64,000 nucleotides of DNA from Phocaeicola dorei. GTDB taxonomy: Bacteria > Bacteroidota > Bacteroidia > Bacteroidales > Bacteroidaceae. Positions 26,801 through 36,447 of this stretch are shown one piece after another. The DNA lies in contig NZ_CP046176.1 in the NCBI RefSeq assembly GCF_013009555.1, positions 5,239,501 through 5,303,500 of the forward strand, written 5' to 3'. A model generated the notes under the pieces. It had not been told where the DNA came from, ran no database searches, and saw only the letters and a list, made by a program, of their open reading frames with translations. Position numbers and translations under genes: made by a program. Numbering within the stretch: the stretch's first letter is position 1; every line of letters begins with the position of its first letter.

Positions 26801-27736
26801 GGAAGGATGAAGCGTTTCCATAAAGGAGCATTCTATCTGTCGGAAAAACTGCAACTGGATATTATTCCGGTCATCCTTTACGGCAACTGTAAAATCATAG
26901 CGAAAGCACAGCCGTTCAATGTACGGAAAGGCATCATGCTGACAGAGATTCTACCGCGTATCCCAGCCAACGATGCTACGTACGGAACCACTTATCAGGA
27001 ACGTACCAAAAACATCTCCGCGTGGATGAAAAAAGAATATGCCCGTATCTGTCGGGAACAAAGCACAACGGACAATCCCGTCTTCTACGAAAATCTGGTA
27101 CAGAACTATATCTATAAAGGACCGGTGGAGGAATGGTACATACGCATCAAGGTGAAAATGGAAGATAACTACAGGCTATTCAACCAACTGGTTCCTGTCA
27201 AAGGACAGATTACAGATATCGGTTGCGGATTCGGACCGCTTTGCTATATGCTTTCCCAGCTTTCCGAGGAACGGGAGATTACAGGGATTGATTATGATGA
27301 GGACAAAATAGCAGTGGCGCAACAGGGTTGGCTCCGCACTCCCCACCTGCAATTTGTATGCGCCGACGCATTGGAATATCCTTTACCGGAAAGTGACGTA
27401 TTCATACTGAATGACATGCTTCATTATATGAGTTATGAGCATCAGCGGACTTTATTACTCAGATGCGTGGAACGGTTGCGTCCGGGAGGGAAGCTGATTG
27501 TGCGGGACGGCAATGCCGCCAATACAGGAAAACACCGTCTGACCCGTTTCACCGAACTGCTGTCTACCGGCATTTTCAACTTTAACAAAACGACAGAACA
27601 ACTGTGTTTCACATCCGAAGAGCAAATAAGTAGTATCGCACAAGCATGTGGGATGCAGCTGGAAATTTTACCTAACGACAGATATACTTCGAATACAATT
27701 TATATCTTCCAGAAAAACAAACCGGAGCATGAGTAA
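23882..27736 (+). CDS. MMPL exporter-PlsC acyltransferase-methyltransferase fusion
   Basis: A 1284-residue three-part protein. Residues 1-~830 are an MMPL/RND-type transporter with two sets of membrane helices and GAGSAVMGIALSYSIHM and FIFGIGDDFSIFIMDG as typical RND segments. Residues ~880-1080 are a PlsC-type acyltransferase with NHQSFIDIL near 898 (HX4D) and FPEGTRTYDG. Residues ~1100-1284 are a SAM methyltransferase with DIGCGFGPL near 1113. Aryl-polyene clusters encode these functions, usually as separate genes. Fusion would couple acylation and methylation to export. Confidence 0.88.
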   Translation: MTKFFVGLYNYFERHKVLFYLSLSVCILFMALFAAQVRFEENVTSFFPDTKDSQNSINVFENLKIKDKIIIMLSGKDGMADADSLIEAAETIKQDLQQQAEGTLIKEIFSKADENLINSAGDFVYDNLPLFLSDEEYQRLDTLLTDENIAALMQKNYSNLISPAGFALKDYLMRDPLGLGSQTLKHLQDFQLESNYELINEHIFSQDGSTLLMFITPVFNTGSTGKNDKLIRLIEDELQKAEKEHPQLVAEYFGGPSVGVYNARQIKKDTLVTSSIALIIIIVFISLVFKHKKSIPLIITPVLFGALFALCLIYFIKGGISAIAVGAGSAVMGIALSYSIHMLAHQNHVSSVQQLIKEIAYPLTVGSFTTIGAFFGLIFTSSNLLRDFGLFASLALIGTTLFCLVYLPHFLKGQAHVKQGAVLRFIEKLNAYPYEKNKGLVGFILILTLVCIFTSQNVRFNEDMMSLNYEPAHLKQAENKLTELFDKQEKTVLFVSTGKDMGDATGQYAETNRLLSQLKEEGKIKDYASAGQFLIPEEVQEVRLKQWHNYWTPEKKAWLCKTIRTEAAHYHFREHAFEPFFQWLDRPFQPLDYQNEITTQLLNEWQTSADSLTMLITQVRMNEADKEAVYPLFQQKEKVVIFDRGYLANQWVSAVNQDFYLILYISSFLIFFALWISYGRIELTLMSFLPMLVSWIIIVGLMGILGIEFNIINIILSTFIFGIGDDFSIFIMDGLQNKYRTGRQLLNSHKTAIFFSAFTTVIGMGTLVFARHPALQSISLISILGMIAVVLVAYTLQPILFRFFITAPASKGLPPYTLTGLARTGCLFLLFFIGCLFLRLLIAVMTLLPIRKAYKKQVLCQLIHVTCKGLIHIATFVHKEKINRTGETFKKPAILIANHQSFIDILVLLALTPKLVMITNHWVWHSPFFGAIIRYADFYYVGDGYELYVERMRQKVKEGYSIAIFPEGTRTYDGRMKRFHKGAFYLSEKLQLDIIPVILYGNCKIIAKAQPFNVRKGIMLTEILPRIPANDATYGTTYQERTKNISAWMKKEYARICREQSTTDNPVFYENLVQNYIYKGPVEEWYIRIKVKMEDNYRLFNQLVPVKGQITDIGCGFGPLCYMLSQLSEEREITGIDYDEDKIAVAQQGWLRTPHLQFVCADALEYPLPESDVFILNDMLHYMSYEHQRTLLLRCVERLRPGGKLIVRDGNAANTGKHRLTRFTELLSTGIFNFNKTTEQLCFTSEEQISSIAQACGMQLEILPNDRYTSNTIYIFQKNKPEHE

Positions 27737-29219
27737 GTACGATATCATCATCATAGGCAGCGGACTGGGCGGTCTGGAATGCGGAGCCATCTTAAGCAAA
27801 GAGGGCTACCACGTCTGTGTGCTGGAGAAAAACGAATTGTTTGGCGGCTGCTTCCAAACTTACCAACGCGGTGGGCACCGGATGGATACCGGCATTCACT
27901 ATATCGGTAGTCTGGATGAAGGGCAAATTATGAACCAGTATTTCCGTTATTTCGGAATCATGGACAAGTTATCCATCAAACGGATGGATGAAGAAGTGTT
28001 CGACCGGATTTATTATAAAGACGCTATCTATGATTATGCCATGGGATATGAACGTTTTATGGAAACCCTGTGCTACTCATTCCCTCATGAACGGGGGAAC
28101 TTGAAAAAATATGTGGCATCCATCCGGTCGGTGGGAAACCTGATCAGCATAGATCACCTGAGAAAAGGCCGCCTGTCCCAAGAAGGCATGGATTTCTTTG
28201 CCACCTCAGCAGCCGGGATGATAGCATCCGTTACCACGAACAGGGATTTACAGAATGTACTTGCCGCAACCTCCCTGCTTTATGGCGGGATCAAAAATAA
28301 ATCTACCTTTTATGAGCACGCCATGATTAACAACTCTTATATGGAGAGCGCCTATCGTTTCACGGAAGGAAGTATGCAAGTCAGTCTGGAATTAATCCAT
28401 ATCATACGTGCCAACGGCGGCACGGTACTGAACCGGAAAGAAGTGACCCGTATCCTTGTCAAGGATGAAGCCATACAAGGAGTAGAAGTGAACCATGAAG
28501 AGGTACTGGAAAGTACCTGCGTCATATCCAACCTGCATCCGCAACTCACCTTATCCCTGCTGGATAAGAACCATTCCATCAAACCGGCTTTTGTGTCTCG
28601 CATCAAATCATTGGAAAACAGCTACGGGATATTCACGCTCAATCTGATGATGAAAAAAGACAGTTGCCCTTATCAAAACTATAATATATACCTGCACGGC
28701 AATGAGGATGTATGGTATGACAAAGAGGCACACAAAGGAAATATCCCCAGTTGTATGATTTCCATGCAAGTACCCCACGGAAACAGCAGATTCACAGATG
28801 TGGTTTCCATACTGACTCCCATGTATATGGATGAGGTCAGCACATGGACGGATACGACTCCCGAGCACCGTGGAGAGGCATACCGCCAGTTTAAAGAAAA
28901 AAAGACGGAACAGATCTTGCAGTTCCTGAGCCGGTTCGGGTTTCACTGGAGTCATTGTATTGAAAAGGTTCATACTACGACTCCGTTGAGCTATCGGGAC
29001 TATACCGGAACCATAGATGGTTCGGCATACGGCATTGTCAAGAATTACCAATATCCGCAAATCAGTTTTGTGTCTACACGCACCAAACTGAAGAATCTGT
29101 TCCTCACAGGGCAGAATCTGAATGTACACGGTGCCTTGGGCGTGACGCTGACAGCCATGCTCACTTGTTCGGAATTTGTAGGTCAGGAATATTTAGCAAA
29201 AAAAGTAGGCAATGCATAA
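27729..29219 (+). CDS. FAD-dependent phytoene-desaturase-like oxidoreductase
   Basis: A 496-residue flavoprotein. The dinucleotide-binding motif IIGSGLGGLECG is at residues ~7-18, followed by VLEKNELFGG. The C-terminal FAD block is FLTGQNLNVHGALGV. This is the CrtI/amine-oxidase-like family, which can desaturate or isomerise polyenes. In this cluster it may act on the polyene chain or on a retained fatty-acyl partner. The ATG at 27729 overlaps the exporter gene by 8 bp. A longer upstream in-frame start would lie deep in that gene. Confidence 0.82.
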   Translation: MSKYDIIIIGSGLGGLECGAILSKEGYHVCVLEKNELFGGCFQTYQRGGHRMDTGIHYIGSLDEGQIMNQYFRYFGIMDKLSIKRMDEEVFDRIYYKDAIYDYAMGYERFMETLCYSFPHERGNLKKYVASIRSVGNLISIDHLRKGRLSQEGMDFFATSAAGMIASVTTNRDLQNVLAATSLLYGGIKNKSTFYEHAMINNSYMESAYRFTEGSMQVSLELIHIIRANGGTVLNRKEVTRILVKDEAIQGVEVNHEEVLESTCVISNLHPQLTLSLLDKNHSIKPAFVSRIKSLENSYGIFTLNLMMKKDSCPYQNYNIYLHGNEDVWYDKEAHKGNIPSCMISMQVPHGNSRFTDVVSILTPMYMDEVSTWTDTTPEHRGEAYRQFKEKKTEQILQFLSRFGFHWSHCIEKVHTTTPLSYRDYTGTIDGSAYGIVKNYQYPQISFVSTRTKLKNLFLTGQNLNVHGALGVTLTAMLTCSEFVGQEYLAKKVGNA

Positions 29220-30876
29220 GATTTGGAAGAAAACAATAAAATACGGGGGGATAGCCCTGTTGATTCTGATAGCGACGATCATGATAGGCATGAGTTATCT
29301 CTATCTATCTGCCGATATGATGACTCCGCAATTTGCGTCTACCCCTGAAACGGATCGTGTGATACGGAAAGACAGCCTCCGGCAGTATGGCGGAAACTAT
29401 CTGCGGCACAGTGAGAGCGGACTTTGGGAGCTGAAAGTAAGCGGACCTGCCTACGAAAGGGGCAAAGCCATAGGCAAGCTGACTTCCGATTTGCTTTATT
29501 TTCAAGAAAAAGTATTTGTGGACCAGATAAAAGAGATAGTTCCCTCTGAAAGTTATCTTAAATTCCTCCGCTTCTTCATTGTCCTTTTCAACCGGAATCT
29601 GGGAAAGAATGTGCCGGAAGAGTTTCGGGATGAGATTTATGGCATCTCACTCTCCTGTACCCACGAATATGATTTTATCGGCACTCCTTACGAGCGTCAG
29701 TTGAATTACCACTCCGCCCACGATTTGGGACATGCCATGCAGGACTATATGCTGGTAGGATGCAGTTCCTTTGCCTGTTGGGGTGAAAACAGCGCTGACT
29801 CCTCCCTTATCATCGGCCGTAATTTCGATTTCTACATGGGCGATGACTTTGCACATAACAAACTCGTTTCATTTTACCAGCCCGAAAACGGATATCGTTT
29901 CGCATCCGTGGGATGGGCCGGAATGACCGGTGTCCTTTCCGGCATGAATGAAACGGGGCTGACTGTCACCATCAATGCCGCCAAATCGGATCTGCCTGCC
30001 GCATCCGCCACCCCTATTTCCATTCTGACCAGGGAAATATTGCAATATGCTTCTACCATTGAGGAAGCATACGCTATCGCCCGGAAACGAAAAACATTTG
30101 TCTCGGAAGCCATATTAGTCGGTTCGGCTCAAGATGGCAAAGCGGCGATTATAGAGAAATCACCGGAGAAAATAGCTCTTTTCACGGGAAACGGACAACA
30201 GATTATCTGTACCAACCATTATCAGTCGGAAACATTCAGCCATGACAAACGCAACCGGGAAAACATAGAAACTTCGGACAGTCCCTACCGCTTTGCCCGT
30301 TTGCAGGAGCTGCTGAAAGCAAACATCCCCATAGATGCTTCGAAAGCCGCCTCTATCCTCCGCAACCGGAAAGGAGTGGGAGGAGCGGAACTGGGACTTG
30401 CCAATGAGATGGCTATCAATCAATTTATCGCTCATCATTCCGTTATTTTCCAACCGGAGAAAAAGCTGATGTGGGTATCCACCTCTCCCTGGCAATGCGG
30501 TAAGTACGTGGCATACGACCTGAACAGGATTTTCAGTGATTCCATCGATTTCAACCATGAAATCTATACCGGAGACCTGACCCTGCCTGCGGACTCCTTC
30601 CTGCAACAACAGGAATACCAACAACTGATGGCTTACAAAAGATTGGCTCCTGTACTACGGAAACAGATTAAAAAGAAAGAACGGCTGGACGAACAAACAC
30701 TGCATGCCTTCCAACATGCCAACCCTCATTTCTTTTATGTGTACGAGTTACTGGGAGATTATTACCATGCCACTGGACAGCAGGACAAAGCCCTGCGCAA
30801 TTGGAAGAAAGCCCTCTTGCTTCCTATCCCCAAGCGAAGTGAATCAGAACGTATAGAACATAAAATAAACAACTAA
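29212..30876 (+). CDS. C45-type Ntn hydrolase/acyltransferase with membrane anchor
   Basis: A 554-residue protein with one N-terminal membrane helix (residues ~10-33), so the catalytic part is probably periplasmic. The Ntn-type nucleophile candidate is Cys184 in MLVGCSSFACWG, followed by IIGRNFDFYMG, the block seen in acyl-CoA:6-aminopenicillanic-acid-acyltransferase (C45) relatives. The C-terminal ~40 residues look like one TPR repeat (LLGDYYHATGQQDKALRNW). Amide or ester acyl transfer on the pigment lipid is inferred. It overlaps the oxidoreductase gene by 8 bp. Confidence 0.75.
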   Translation: MHKIWKKTIKYGGIALLILIATIMIGMSYLYLSADMMTPQFASTPETDRVIRKDSLRQYGGNYLRHSESGLWELKVSGPAYERGKAIGKLTSDLLYFQEKVFVDQIKEIVPSESYLKFLRFFIVLFNRNLGKNVPEEFRDEIYGISLSCTHEYDFIGTPYERQLNYHSAHDLGHAMQDYMLVGCSSFACWGENSADSSLIIGRNFDFYMGDDFAHNKLVSFYQPENGYRFASVGWAGMTGVLSGMNETGLTVTINAAKSDLPAASATPISILTREILQYASTIEEAYAIARKRKTFVSEAILVGSAQDGKAAIIEKSPEKIALFTGNGQQIICTNHYQSETFSHDKRNRENIETSDSPYRFARLQELLKANIPIDASKAASILRNRKGVGGAELGLANEMAINQFIAHHSVIFQPEKKLMWVSTSPWQCGKYVAYDLNRIFSDSIDFNHEIYTGDLTLPADSFLQQQEYQQLMAYKRLAPVLRKQIKKKERLDEQTLHAFQHANPHFFYVYELLGDYYHATGQQDKALRNWKKALLLPIPKRSESERIEHKINN

Positions 30877-30877
30877 G

Positions 30878-32173
30878 ATGAAAAAGAACCCGGAAATACA
30901 ATTCCGCTCCCCTGAGGAAATCAAAGCCTATCAGGAAAGCCGGCTGGCTGAGGAACTGCTTTATTTGCAGAATCATTCACGATTCTACCAACGCCTGTTC
31001 CAAGCACATCATATCGATATACAACAGATAAAAACCATAGAAAGCTTGCAACAGATACCTGTCACAACCAAGACGGACTTGCAACTTCATAATGAAGATT
31101 TTATCTGCGTGAGCCGCGATGAAATTATTGACTATGTCACCACTTCGGGAACCTTGGGCGACCCCGTCACTTTCGTATTAACTTCCGAGGACCTTGACCG
31201 GCTGGCCTACAACGAATATCTGTCCTTCACCACCACCGGATGCAGCAGACAAGATATACTACAGCTGATGACCACCATCGACAGACGTTTCATGGCAGGC
31301 CTCGCCTACTATATGGGAGCCCGTGAGCTGGGCATGGGAGTAGCCCGCGTGGGAAATGGCATTCCAGAACTGCAATGGGACACTATCCGGCGCATCCATC
31401 CCACGTGTGGCATGGTAGTTCCTTCTTTCCTCATCAAACTCATTGAATTTGCTGAAAAGAATCATATTGATTACCATCACTGCTCCATGCAGAAATGCGT
31501 ATGCATAGGCGAAGCACTCCGCAATCCCGATTTCACCCTGAACACACTGGGTAAACGGATACACGAGAAATGGGATTCCCTGCAACTTTACTCCACCTAC
31601 GCATCTACCGAAATGCAATCCTCGTTTACCGAATGTAATGAATTTCACGGTGGCCACCTCCAGCCGGAACTGATTATCGTAGAGTTTCTGGATGATAACA
31701 ACCAGCCTGTAAAAGAAGGGGAAGCAGGCGAAGTGACCATCACGACTTTGGGAGTAAGAGGAATGCCGCTGCTCCGTTTCAAGACCGGAGATATCTGTTA
31801 CCATTATACCGAACCTTGCGCCTGTGGACGTAACACTATCCGTCTCAGCTCCATACTGGGGCGCAAAGGACAAATGATAAAATATAAAGGTACGACCCTT
31901 TACCCACCCGCTTTATTCGATATTCTGGATAACATCCCCCATATCAAGAATTACATTGTAGAAGTTTATACCAATGAACTGGGAACGGATGAAATACTGA
32001 TCCGCATCGGAAGTGAAAACCGCAGTGAAGCTTTTGCTAAAGAAATCAAGGATTTGTTCCGTTCCAAAGTACGGGTGGCTCCGAGTATCAATTTTGAATC
32101 GGCAGAGTATATCGCGAAAATACAAATGCCGCCCATGAGTCGAAAAATAGTTAAATTTATTGATTTAAGATAA
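30878..32173 (+). CDS. Phenylacetate-CoA-ligase-like acyl-activating enzyme
   Basis: A 431-residue adenylate-forming enzyme of the PaaK type. The ATP-binding loop is YVTTSGTLGDPVTF near residues 86-99. YSTYASTEMQSSF and the Cys-rich CYHYTEPCACGRNTIRL near 310 fit this family. It probably activates 4-coumarate and loads it on an ACP or CoA, giving the starter for the polyene. It lies 24 kb from the ammonia-lyase but is the last gene of the cluster, 1 bp after the C45 gene. Confidence 0.85.
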   Translation: MKKNPEIQFRSPEEIKAYQESRLAEELLYLQNHSRFYQRLFQAHHIDIQQIKTIESLQQIPVTTKTDLQLHNEDFICVSRDEIIDYVTTSGTLGDPVTFVLTSEDLDRLAYNEYLSFTTTGCSRQDILQLMTTIDRRFMAGLAYYMGARELGMGVARVGNGIPELQWDTIRRIHPTCGMVVPSFLIKLIEFAEKNHIDYHHCSMQKCVCIGEALRNPDFTLNTLGKRIHEKWDSLQLYSTYASTEMQSSFTECNEFHGGHLQPELIIVEFLDDNNQPVKEGEAGEVTITTLGVRGMPLLRFKTGDICYHYTEPCACGRNTIRLSSILGRKGQMIKYKGTTLYPPALFDILDNIPHIKNYIVEVYTNELGTDEILIRIGSENRSEAFAKEIKDLFRSKVRVAPSINFESAEYIAKIQMPPMSRKIVKFIDLR

Positions 32174-32181
32174 TATTTTTC

Positions 32182-32189
32182 TACCTTTG
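32182..32189 (+). promoter_or_regulatory. -7 box for the secreted protein gene
   Basis: TACCTTTG matches TAnnTTTG and lies 34 bp before the start codon at 32224. No clear -33 box is present. Confidence 0.55.
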
Positions 32190-32223
32190 GCAGCAACAAA
32201 ACAACACTTAAAAAAGAACTAAT

Positions 32224-32799
32224 ATGAAACAGTTACTCGTTTTATTATTCCTTGTAAGCAGCATGGCTTGCTTCGGACAAAACAAAGACGCATTGAAAGA
32301 TATCTCTTCTGTGACATTTTATGGCATAGACTTTACCCGTGCCAAAGTGTACGGAGCAAAAGAAGGCCCCATGCAGTTCAAATATACTTTTGATGACATC
32401 AACAAGCTTTTCATCACTGAGCCGAAGAAGTATGATATTGGCAAAAGATTGGGTGTCAATGTAGAAGTGACCTCATTAGAGGCAGTAAACGATGCCAACA
32501 AGACCATCAATCCCGATGAGATCATGACGACCAACAGCGGATACACCCTGGATGAAAAACAGATAGAAGAAGTCATCAAGACACTTCCTATTCTCTCTCA
32601 AGAAGAAAAAACAGGATTGATAATGGTTGCCATGCTTTTAAACAAGGCAGATGCAAGAGCAACCTATCAAATTGTGTTCTTCAACACGAAAACCCGTGAG
32701 ATACTGTATAGCGCACCGACTAACGGCAAAGCACGCGGTTTCGGACTACGCAATTATTGGGCAGGTTCCGTACACAGCGCCATGAAGAAACTGGACTAA
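32224..32799 (+). CDS. Secreted protein of unknown function
   Basis: A 191-residue protein with a signal peptide (cleavage near CFGQN, residue 20). I recognise no domain. The mature part is a mix of short beta and helical stretches with a conserved-looking ARATYQIVFFNTKTREILYS segment and a C-terminal WAGSVHSAMKK. It has its own promoter after the pigment cluster, so it need not be part of it. No function is proposed. Confidence 0.75.
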   Translation: MKQLLVLLFLVSSMACFGQNKDALKDISSVTFYGIDFTRAKVYGAKEGPMQFKYTFDDINKLFITEPKKYDIGKRLGVNVEVTSLEAVNDANKTINPDEIMTTNSGYTLDEKQIEEVIKTLPILSQEEKTGLIMVAMLLNKADARATYQIVFFNTKTREILYSAPTNGKARGFGLRNYWAGSVHSAMKKLD

Positions 32800-32914
32800 C
32801 ATATAATCCCGGTTCACTGTAGGGATGAAATGTTCCCACCCGATGCCACAAAATCAATGTATCCGGATGAGCTCAATTCACTCCTACAGCTAATAAACCT
32901 TTTTAGTCAAGCCC

Positions 32915-35338
32915 CTACGGTGGCAGAATACTACCAACTATATCCTGATAAGGATAAGTAAACCAAAAACAAGAGCCTTCTCCTTCTTCTGACTCCACAC
33001 CGATAGTTCCACCCATCTGTTCCACCAGACTCTTACAAATAGACAAGCCAAGTCCCGTACCATGAACAAAACTGTTCAGTTTCACAAAACGGTCAAATAC
33101 TGTTTTTATCTTATTCCTTGGGATTCCCATTCCTGTATCACGAACATAAAATCGCAGATACCCATCTGTCTGCCTATAATATCCTAACGTTATGCTGCCC
33201 GAAAAAGTGAACTTCAAAGCGTTATTAATGAAATTGGAAATGACTTGATTCAAACGATTCTTGTCTGCCCATACATGACATTCGGGCAAGCATTTTTCAA
33301 ACACCAGCTCCACACCAGCCGGTACTTTCATGCGTAAAGAACGGATAATCTCACCGCAAAGCAAGTTGACATCCGTATCACTCTTGACAAATTCAAAAGC
33401 TCCCGACTCCATCTTCGATAAATCAAGAATATCTGAAATAAGCTGAAGAAGCAACTCCGTATTCTCCTGCACAATAGCCATGTACTGCTTGCGGTCCTTC
33501 ATATCTTCCGTTTCCGTTAAAAGACTGGAAAAGCCCACTATAGCATTCAGCGGAGTGCGGATCTCATGACTCATATTAGCCAGAAAAGCAGATTTCAAAC
33601 GATCCAGTTCTTCCGCTTTATCCCTTGCCGCTATCAACTTCCGCTCCGTTTCTTTCAGTTCAGTTATGTCATAATTGACACAAACCATATCAATGATCCC
33701 ATCTTCCGGACGGAAATCGCGTACCATTACATTGACTCTTGTCCACGTATAAGTGCCATCTTCACGTAATATACGTACATCACGCCTCAAATGGCTGGCT
33801 TCCCGTATCAATACCTGATCAAAGAAGCGAAGCATCATCCTGCGGTCATCCGGATGAAAATGAGAATGCACTTTGATAATCTCATTCAATGGAGTTCCTT
33901 CTTTCTCACCTATATTCCGATACCAGCTATTCACAGCATAGCCATCACATTTCAAGGCATTAAAATGGGCATATCCTACTTTGGCATAGTTACCTATCAA
34001 CGTGAAAAACTCCTCAAAGTCCTGTATTTTGCTGTATGCATTTGTTGTTTCCGTATTATCAATATTAATCAACAATATATTTATCAGATTACCCAAAGCA
34101 TCATAAAGTGGAGCGAATTTCGAGATTAAACTAATAGTACCGGTACGAGAAGTAGAATAATAGCCATCCAAACGGTCGAAATCATAATTAAACGACATAT
34201 CAATAGGTGCTCCTGCTTTCAACTTATCTTTCAGCCCCTGCGGCAGCAAAGGATTATCAAATAAATTCAATCCTATCACATCCTCCTTATGCCGGAGACC
34301 GAAGATTTCCATCTCCTTCTCATTCAAATCTGTCATAAACCCATCCTTATCATACAACTCGATACCAGCAGGAAGATTTTTATAAATATTCTGCAAATAA
34401 GCTTTTTCCAGCCGGGCTTCAGATTCAGAACGTCTCAATTCCATACAAATGCTGATAATATTACCCAAAGACACAAACCATTGATAATCCTCATTACACC
34501 AGTTCCGATGCTCACGCACCATATCCACCCCTATATACCCCCACACTCCGTCTTTTGAGTTCAAAGGCACCACCATAGTAGATTTCACTCCATATTCCTC
34601 TAATCTACGCTTATCCGCCCCGGCTGAATCAGGAAGCAAATTTAATGTAAAAAGAATGATAGGATTACCAGCCAATATCTGTCCTGTCCACCAAGAGGCA
34701 TAATCAATAGAAGATTCCGATAATAAAACCTTGCGTTCTTTTATACCCTCCACTGCTATTTCATAGGTACAGACTTCCGTATGCAATTTCCTGTCAAATT
34801 CAAGAATATAAGTACGATCTGCTTGAAATTGGCGCAATACCTCCTTTAAAATTTTATTGATAACCAAGGTAATATCATCAGAATGTAAAAAATCAAGCAA
34901 TGACTTGGAAATACCGTTCAAACGAGATAATAAAGAATTCAACCGGTCTACTGTCTGCTCCTGCATATTCATCCGTTGCCGGGAAATACATTGCAACATA
35001 CCCATGACGCGGACATGACCTTCTTTGGTAATACGCTTCTCACCGACCTTGGTACTAACCCACATCATCCCATATTTGGAATGTATCGGAAAAACCTGCT
35101 CATAAATCTCCATCATCCGGAAAGAGCGAAATTCCTCCAAAATACGTTCCCGATAATTCTCACAAATCAGATTAGCGAAATCTTTAGCAGAAATCTTATT
35201 CCCTTCTATTCCTAACAAATCGGCTACAAACTCAGAACAATAGTAGACTCCTTCATCAAAATCCACCTCCCACCATCCTATGCGCGCCATTGATACAAGC
35301 TGCTGCAACCTTGCATCATTTTCTTGAATCTTCCCCAT
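32915..35338 (-). CDS. PAS/GAF multi-sensor histidine kinase
   Basis: An 807-residue cytoplasmic kinase with no membrane helix seen. Order: an N-terminal PAS (~1-125, [16 protein letters not shown]), a GAF domain (~150-305), two further PAS-like regions (~310-430 and ~440-570), a HisKA domain with the phospho-acceptor His near 589 in [10 protein letters not shown], and an HATPase domain with [13 protein letters not shown] and [10 protein letters not shown]. No receiver domain follows and no response-regulator gene is adjacent, so its partner is elsewhere. It is divergent from the CsgG-like gene across a 190-bp region that holds a perfect palindrome. Confidence 0.93.
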   Translation of the reverse strand: MGKIQENDARLQQLVSMARIGWWEVDFDEGVYYCSEFVADLLGIEGNKISAKDFANLICENYRERILEEFRSFRMMEIYEQVFPIHSKYGMMWVSTKVGEKRITKEGHVRVMGMLQCISRQRMNMQEQTVDRLNSLLSRLNGISKSLLDFLHSDDITLVINKILKEVLRQFQADRTYILEFDRKLHTEVCTYEIAVEGIKERKVLLSESSIDYASWWTGQILAGNPIILFTLNLLPDSAGADKRRLEEYGVKSTMVVPLNSKDGVWGYIGVDMVREHRNWCNEDYQWFVSLGNIISICMELRRSESEARLEKAYLQNIYKNLPAGIELYDKDGFMTDLNEKEMEIFGLRHKEDVIGLNLFDNPLLPQGLKDKLKAGAPIDMSFNYDFDRLDGYYSTSRTGTISLISKFAPLYDALGNLINILLINIDNTETTNAYSKIQDFEEFFTLIGNYAKVGYAHFNALKCDGYAVNSWYRNIGEKEGTPLNEIIKVHSHFHPDDRRMMLRFFDQVLIREASHLRRDVRILREDGTYTWTRVNVMVRDFRPEDGIIDMVCVNYDITELKETERKLIAARDKAEELDRLKSAFLANMSHEIRTPLNAIVGFSSLLTETEDMKDRKQYMAIVQENTELLLQLISDILDLSKMESGAFEFVKSDTDVNLLCGEIIRSLRMKVPAGVELVFEKCLPECHVWADKNRLNQVISNFINNALKFTFSGSITLGYYRQTDGYLRFYVRDTGMGIPRNKIKTVFDRFVKLNSFVHGTGLGLSICKSLVEQMGGTIGVESEEGEGSCFWFTYPYQDIVGSILPP

Positions 35339-35460
35339 ATTTACACTACCCTTGAATTTTATGTGCCAAGATAATCATTATATTTCAATACGAAGTGATT
35401 AAACATGAAAAATAAAGACCAACAACAAATAATCAAAGCCTGAAATCTATTTTTAACTCT

Positions 35461-35497
35461 GTTCATTTGCAAATGAACAGCAAACTGTGTATTTTCG
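35461..35497 (+). promoter_or_regulatory. Promoter with overlapping perfect 18-bp palindrome
   Basis: A -33 TTTG at 35466-35469 and a -7 TATTTTCG at 35490-35497 are 20 bp apart, the expected spacing. The -33 box lies inside GTTCATTTGCAAATGAAC (35461-35478), a perfect palindrome with no loop, which is a strong operator candidate for a dimeric regulator of the CsgG-like gene. It could also affect the divergent kinase gene. Confidence 0.7.
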
Positions 35498-35531
35498 TAA
35501 AGGAACTACATTACAAACCCTGCAAATTCAT

Positions 35532-36359
35532 ATGACTATGAAACGTAATATCCTATTATTAATGATCTTGACGGTAATATCCCTAGGAGCATCCGGACAA
35601 AAATATACGATTTATGTAGATGACTTCGACAGTGAAATCAAAATACCCAATAGGGCGATCAACCTGATTCGTCTCGCATTTATCGACGGTATCCGTAACA
35701 CCAACCGTATCAATGTAGTGGACGCCGTTTCGGCTGGCAGTGATCTCAGTCTGAGTCCGCTGGAAGATGCACGCCGCTTCAGAGCAGAGTACCTGTTAAA
35801 AGGAAACCTGATACAAAGAGAAGCAACCGATGACGGAAGCTCCCACAGACGTTACCACAGCCGTGAGAACAGTTATAAAGAGAAATTCACCCTGCGTCTT
35901 GATTTAATACGGACAAGTGACGGAGTAACTATCAGCACACGCAATTATGAAGAAACAGGCTCAGCATCCGGTAAAGATGCCACCCAATATAGCGCTTTAG
36001 AGAATTCATTAATCAATGTGCCATACGAAATGGGACTTTTTGTTGAAAATCACTTCAAAGTATACGGTTCAATACTGAAAGTAGTATCTACCAAAAGAAA
36101 CAAGGCAAAAACCATTTATATCAACCTGGGATATGATGATCCTATCAAAGAAGGATTACGCTTTGACGTAGTGGAAGATGGCATACTGGAAGAACATAAT
36201 ATAGAAACCAAAATCGGTGAAATACGGATTACCGAAATCATGGGACCGAAAATCTCTTTATGTAAAGTGAACAAAGGGGGTGAAACTATTCTTACTGCAT
36301 TAAATGAAAGAAAGACCTTGAAACTTATTTCCAGACAGGCCAAACTGTTCGATGAATAA
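35532..36359 (+). CDS. CsgG/LpoB-like secreted protein
   Basis: A 275-residue protein with a signal peptide (GASGQKYTIYVDDFD). The first ~150 residues have the pattern of CsgG/LpoB-type proteins: FIDGIRNTNRINVVD, then DARRFRAEYLLKGNLIQRE and LRLDLIRTSDGVTIST. The C-terminal half is beta-rich. No lipobox Cys is seen, so a periplasmic rather than lipid-anchored location is likely. An in-frame start at 35487 would fall inside the promoter and is rejected. Exact role unknown. Confidence 0.6.
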   Translation: MTMKRNILLLMILTVISLGASGQKYTIYVDDFDSEIKIPNRAINLIRLAFIDGIRNTNRINVVDAVSAGSDLSLSPLEDARRFRAEYLLKGNLIQREATDDGSSHRRYHSRENSYKEKFTLRLDLIRTSDGVTISTRNYEETGSASGKDATQYSALENSLINVPYEMGLFVENHFKVYGSILKVVSTKRNKAKTIYINLGYDDPIKEGLRFDVVEDGILEEHNIETKIGEIRITEIMGPKISLCKVNKGGETILTALNERKTLKLISRQAKLFDE

Positions 36360-36390
36360 AATATCATTCATAATGAATATACAACACTAC

Positions 36391-36426
36391 AACCGCCGAT
36401 CCGGCATCTGCCAAAACCCGGCGGTT
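36391..36426. terminator. Terminator between convergent genes
   Basis: AACCGCC (36391-36397) pairs with GGCGGTT (36420-36426), followed by TTTTA. It lies between the convergent CsgG-like and DUF3108 genes and can serve both. Confidence 0.55.
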
Positions 36427-36447
36427 TTACTATGTCAAGACAAACCG

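Noticed and set aside
5371..32173. Dialkylresorcinol-type flexirubin cluster
   Set aside because: No DarA aromatase-like or DarB (FabH-like) ketosynthase gene was found, so only the aryl-polyene part is supported.
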